Origin: Paracoccaceae bacterium
GTDB taxonomy: Bacteria > Pseudomonadota > Alphaproteobacteria > Rhodobacterales > Rhodobacteraceae
Direction of reading: 5' to 3'
DNA length: 6,741 nucleotides
Assembly (NCBI GenBank): GCA_026997055.1
Contig: JALWJU010000164.1
Location: forward strand, 1-6,741
The position numbers were made by a program, and so were the translations under genes. This document shows, in pieces, positions 4,255-6,741 of the stretch; within the stretch, counting starts at the first letter, position 1; each line of letters opens with the position of its first letter. The notes under the pieces were generated by a model. The model was not told where the DNA came from, did no database searches, and saw nothing but the letters and a program-made list of their open reading frames with translations.

Positions 4255-5253
4255 TCAGCGCATCCAGAAGCCTTCGCGCTTGATCCGGTTGCGAATCATC
4301 TGTTCGCGGGGGGGCAGGTTTTCTCGGTCGAACAGGGCGCGCACCTTGTGGCCGCGGCCCTGGTAGATCATCCGCTTGAAAGGTTCGTGGCGCTTGAGCA
4401 GCTTTTTCAGGCGGTTGGGGGCGGTGATCTGCTCGAGAAAGGCGACATGTTCGTCGCTGGCGCGGGCGTAGAACAGCGGCATCACCCGCCAGTGCTGGCT
4501 TACCGCGCCGTCGAGCCCGGCCAGCTCCGGCCCCGGGCGGCCTCCGCCGAAGGAGTGGATCACCAGCGGCAGCGCCACCTGGTCGAGCCAGGGGTCGAGG
4601 CTCTGGCAGACCAGTTCTTCGGGCGCATCGTCGCGTATCGCCAGGGCGTATTCGAGGAAGCGGGCTCCGAAGGCCGCCGGGTCTTCGTGGAAGAACCAGC
4701 CGGCGTTGAAGTAGAGGTAGCGCTCCCAGTGTTCGTCGGGCTGGGAGGTGTCGAGGGACGAGGCGAAATCGAGGCCGAACTTGCGGTAGAGCGCGCCCCA
4801 GGTCTCGTTGTAGCCCGGCCCGTAGAGTTCGATCCTGGGCCAGGTGTTTTCGCGGTTCATCGAGGCCGAGGGGCGGGCGAAGTCGAAGCCCACCGTGGCG
4901 AGGTCGCCCGTGATCAGCGTGTCGGTATCGAAGAAGACGAAGGGCTCGCCCTCGGGCAGGACCGAGAGGCCCTCGATCTTGTTGCCATATGGGTAGGCGT
5001 GGCCGAAATGGCGCGAGGTGAAGGGACGGATCTCGGCGCCGAGGCGCTCGAGCTCTGCCTGTATGTCTTTGTCGAGGGTGCGGCTCGATGGCCAGAGGTC
5101 GCCTTCGGGCGTGGCGACGATCAGGCGCCCGGCGAAGTCCGGGTTGCTGGCTCTGAGCGATGCGGCAAAGAGCAGCGCCTCGTATTGCAGCCGCCCGCGC
5201 TGGGCGATGATCAGGATGTTGAAGCTCTGCCGGTTGGTTGCGGGTGCGGCCAT
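4255..5253 (-). CDS. GT-A-like putative glycosyltransferase
   Basis: A 332-residue soluble protein resembling nucleotide-sugar-dependent glycosyltransferases of the GT-A fold. An N-terminal beta strand (F-N-I-L-I-I-A, 11-17) is followed by the metal-binding D109-T-D111 motif inside V-F-F-D-T-D-T, where a divalent ion and sugar nucleotide would bind. F-N-A-G-W-F-F (182-188) is a typical acceptor-side motif of GT8-like enzymes, and H-S-F-G-G-G (233-238) lies further on. No signal peptide or membrane segment is seen, and the C-terminus is strongly basic. The start at 5253 has only a weak ribosome site (CAGGG). It lies downstream of yeeE on the same strand with an 88-base gap that may hold its own promoter. 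Sugar, acceptor and pathway cannot be read from the sequence, and no polysaccharide cluster is nearby. Confidence 0.75.
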   Translation of the reverse strand: MAAPATNRQSFNILIIAQRGRLQYEALLFAASLRASNPDFAGRLIVATPEGDLWPSSRTLDKDIQAELERLGAEIRPFTSRHFGHAYPYGNKIEGLSVLPEGEPFVFFDTDTLITGDLATVGFDFARPSASMNRENTWPRIELYGPGYNETWGALYRKFGLDFASSLDTSQPDEHWERYLYFNAGWFFHEDPAAFGARFLEYALAIRDDAPEELVCQSLDPWLDQVALPLVIHSFGGGRPGPELAGLDGAVSQHWRVMPLFYARASDEHVAFLEQITAPNRLKKLLKRHEPFKRMIYQGRGHKVRALFDRENLPPREQMIRNRIKREGFWMR

Positions 5254-5308
5254 GGGTCTGCCCTGTGCGCTCCTGTCTGCTGGGTGCCCGGGATCGGGGG
5301 CCGGTTCA

Positions 5309-5337
5309 GCATTAGGCGCTGGTCCGGGAAATCACAA
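5309..5337 (-). promoter_or_regulatory. Weak candidate promoter for the glycosyltransferase-like gene
   Basis: On the minus strand TTGTGA (5332-5337) and TAATGC (5309-5314) are separated by 17 bases. The -35 box is fair and the -10 box poor. Without it, the gene would be read through from yeeE. Confidence 0.25.
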
Positions 5338-5341
5338 GTCT

Positions 5342-6394
5342 TCAGGCGCTGACCGAAAAGCCGGCGATCAGCTGGCGCAGGCCGAGCGCGGCGCCGGCGA
5401 GGATGGCGAGGAAGGTCACCGGGGCGCCGTAATAGAGCAGCGAAAAGGCCGAGAGCCCCTGGCCGATCGAGCAGCCGAAGGCGATCACCGCGCCGAAGCC
5501 CATCAGCACCGCGCCCCCCATCTGGCGGCGCAGTTCGCGCGGGTCCTCGCAGGCTTCCCAGCGGAAATGCCCCTTGAGGAGCGAGCCGAGAAAGGCGCCG
5601 GCGAGAACGCCGAGCACGCTGCCGACGCCGAAGTTCAGGCTGGTGCCCGAGGCGGTCATCAGCCAGAAGATCGTATCGCCCAGCGGTGCGCTGTAGGTGT
5701 GGCTTTCCACGGGTATGGGGCTGAAACCATTGGCGAATATCCACCAGGTGCCGCCCCAGCCGATGACCACGGCGAGCCCTGCCATGGCGGCCCAGAAGAG
5801 CTCCTTCGGCGAGCGGGCCAGATCGCCGCCGACAAACATCGCGCCGATCAGCACAAGCCCCGTGGCCATGCCCACCGCCGGCGCGCCGAGCCCCGTCAGC
5901 CCCGCCCCCAGCACCGCCAGCGAGGGCAGGGCGTCTGCCGGGGCCTCGGGAAAGACCAGCACCCTGAGCCATGCCAGCGGGCCGGAGATCATCACATAGG
6001 CCGACACCCCCATCACCGCGACGATGACGAAGGCGCGCAGGTCCCCCCCGCCCAGCCGGGCCAGCGCGCCGAAGCCGCAATTGCCCGACAGCGCCATCCC
6101 GTAGCCGAACACGAGCCCGCCCGTGATCGAGGCCAGCGGGTGCCAGGCAAGCCGCAGATAGACGGTTTCGGAGAGATCCAGAAGCCCCAGCTCCACCAGG
6201 GCGAAACTGCCGGTCATGGCCACGCCGATGGCGATGCCCCACATGCGCATGCGCAGGCTTGAGCCCGCATAGAGCAGGTCTTCGATCGCGCCCAGGGTGC
6301 AGAAGCGGCCGATGCGTGCCGCCAGTCCGAGCAGTATTCCTCCGGCAAGGCCGACCAGCGCGGCCAGATTGGCATCGCTTGTCCAGTCAAACAT
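5342..6394 (-). CDS. YeeE/YedE-family sulfur-compound (thiosulfate) transporter
   Basis: A 350-residue polytopic inner-membrane protein of the YeeE/YedE family, whose characterised members import thiosulfate. Family marks are G-R-F-C (C32), G-N-C-G-F-G (C106) and G-C-S-I-G-Q-G (C308); in the family such cysteines line the path and relay the substrate by transient S-S contacts. C282 is an additional cysteine. The length corresponds to a two-in-one form of the half-size PmpA and PmpB proteins. A strong GGAGGA ribosome site 6 bases upstream fixes the start at 6394; an ATG at 6399 is in another frame. It follows the ArsR-type repressor by 75 bases on the same strand, so the two probably form an operon controlled from outside the window. 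Whether the cargo is thiosulfate, sulfite or a persulfide is not determinable here. Confidence 0.88.
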   Translation of the reverse strand: MFDWTSDANLAALVGLAGGILLGLAARIGRFCTLGAIEDLLYAGSSLRMRMWGIAIGVAMTGSFALVELGLLDLSETVYLRLAWHPLASITGGLVFGYGMALSGNCGFGALARLGGGDLRAFVIVAVMGVSAYVMISGPLAWLRVLVFPEAPADALPSLAVLGAGLTGLGAPAVGMATGLVLIGAMFVGGDLARSPKELFWAAMAGLAVVIGWGGTWWIFANGFSPIPVESHTYSAPLGDTIFWLMTASGTSLNFGVGSVLGVLAGAFLGSLLKGHFRWEACEDPRELRRQMGGAVLMGFGAVIAFGCSIGQGLSAFSLLYYGAPVTFLAILAGAALGLRQLIAGFSVSA

Positions 6395-6469
6395 GGCATT
6401 CCTCCATGTTTTCGCCTTCCGGCCCGCGGCTTCGCCTGCTGTCGCCGGTGGCGGCGAATGGGAGCGGGT

Positions 6470-6741
6470 TCAGCTGACGGCTTCGGCGGCCGGCCTTGCT
6501 CCGGACCCGGTCCTGGGCTCGGGGAGCGAACAGAACAATTCGTAGATCACCTCGAGGATCTGGCGCGGGCGGTCGTCGGAGAGCGAGTAGTAGATGGTCT
6601 TGCCTTCGCGGCGGGGCTTGACCAGCCCTTCGAGCCGCAGGCGGGCCAGCTGCTGGGAAACTGCCGCCTGGCGGGCGTGCAGGAGCTCTTCGAGCTCGGT
6701 AACCGACTTCTCGCCCGTCACCAGGTGGCACAGGATCATCA
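6470..6741 (-). CDS. ArsR-family repressor, BigR/SqrR-like (per)sulfide sensor, 5' end missing
   Basis: The C-terminal part of a winged-helix ArsR/SmtB repressor; the beginning lies beyond the window edge. Visible are the helix-turn-helix (V-T-E-L-E-E-L-L...A-A-V-S-Q-Q-L-A-R-L-R-L-E-G-L-V) and the wing (R-R-E-G-K-T-I-Y-Y-S-L). Numbering from the methionine at 6739, cysteines stand at 4 (M-I-L-C-H-L) and 70 (Y-E-L-F-C). Their separation of 66 equals that of the sensing pairs C42/C108 in BigR and C41/C107 in SqrR, which form a disulfide or polysulfide bridge and release DNA when reactive sulfur is present. The ATG at 6739 is probably internal, since the family has about 40 residues before this point. 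The yeeE gene follows 75 bases downstream, which fits sulfur sensing. Confidence 0.85.
   Translation of the reverse strand, partial: MILCHLVTGEKSVTELEELLHARQAAVSQQLARLRLEGLVKPRREGKTIYYSLSDDRPRQILEVIYELFCSLPEPRTGSGARPAAEAVS

Noticed and set aside
4231..5352. 373-codon plus-strand frame opposite the glycosyltransferase-like gene
   Set aside because: It lacks a good start context and any known domain; it exists because stop codons are rare in high-GC antisense frames.
5018..6262. 414-codon plus-strand frame opposite yeeE
   Set aside because: The translation is rich in His, Gln, Ala and Arg, with no fold signature. It is antisense to a polytopic membrane protein with clear family motifs.
6395..6469. 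SqrR-type ATTC-N8-GAAT operator or a terminator between the repressor and yeeE
   Set aside because: No such dyad is found. Only a weak TCGCC/GGCGA stem without a T-run is visible, so the operator is more likely upstream of the repressor, outside the window.

Overview
The window is GC-rich, compactly coded bacterial chromosome, most likely from an alphaproteobacterium of the Rhodobacteraceae/Roseobacter type. The evidence is an intergenic hairpin element ending in CTCC-GGCG-GGAG-TATCT, which I remember as abundant in that group, together with stand-alone DsbD N-terminal-domain proteins, HU variants with a basic tail, GATTTTC/GAAAATC palindromes and a possible leaderless gene. The family placement rests on memory of these features, not on a search.

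Layout. 1-1001: a Tat-exported metallo-beta-lactamase-fold hydrolase on the minus strand. 1002-1225: a divergent control region with a good minus-strand promoter, a palindrome over its -10 box and three packed inverted repeats. 1226-2107: a secreted DsbD-type N-terminal domain protein on the plus strand, possibly leaderless. 2307-2828: an HU-type DNA-binding protein with a basic repetitive tail. tRNA-Val(CAC) follows 18 bp after its stop. 2922-3344: no credible gene. 3345-3607: a promoter and two identical tRNA-Asp(GTC) genes. 3728-4176: two overlapping paralogous small membrane-associated proteins sharing a P-x-P-H-x-W-E-K-L core. 4178-4222: a strong hairpin element between convergent units. 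4255-5253 (minus): a GT-A-like glycosyltransferase-type protein. 5342-6394 (minus): a YeeE/YedE sulfur-compound transporter. 6470-6741 (minus): an ArsR-family repressor cut by the window edge.

How the parts work together. The clearest functional unit is the repressor plus YeeE pair. The repressor has two cysteines 66 residues apart, the spacing known for the (per)sulfide sensors BigR and SqrR. YeeE proteins import thiosulfate or other sulfur species, so a sulfur-responsive import operon is the natural reading. The tRNA/HU block is housekeeping. The small paralog pair is the least understood coding material. I see no phage, transposon, CRISPR or plasmid signature, and no unmistakably new system. 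The best candidates for follow-up are the small tandem pair, the sulfur unit and the inverted-repeat cluster at 1095-1149.
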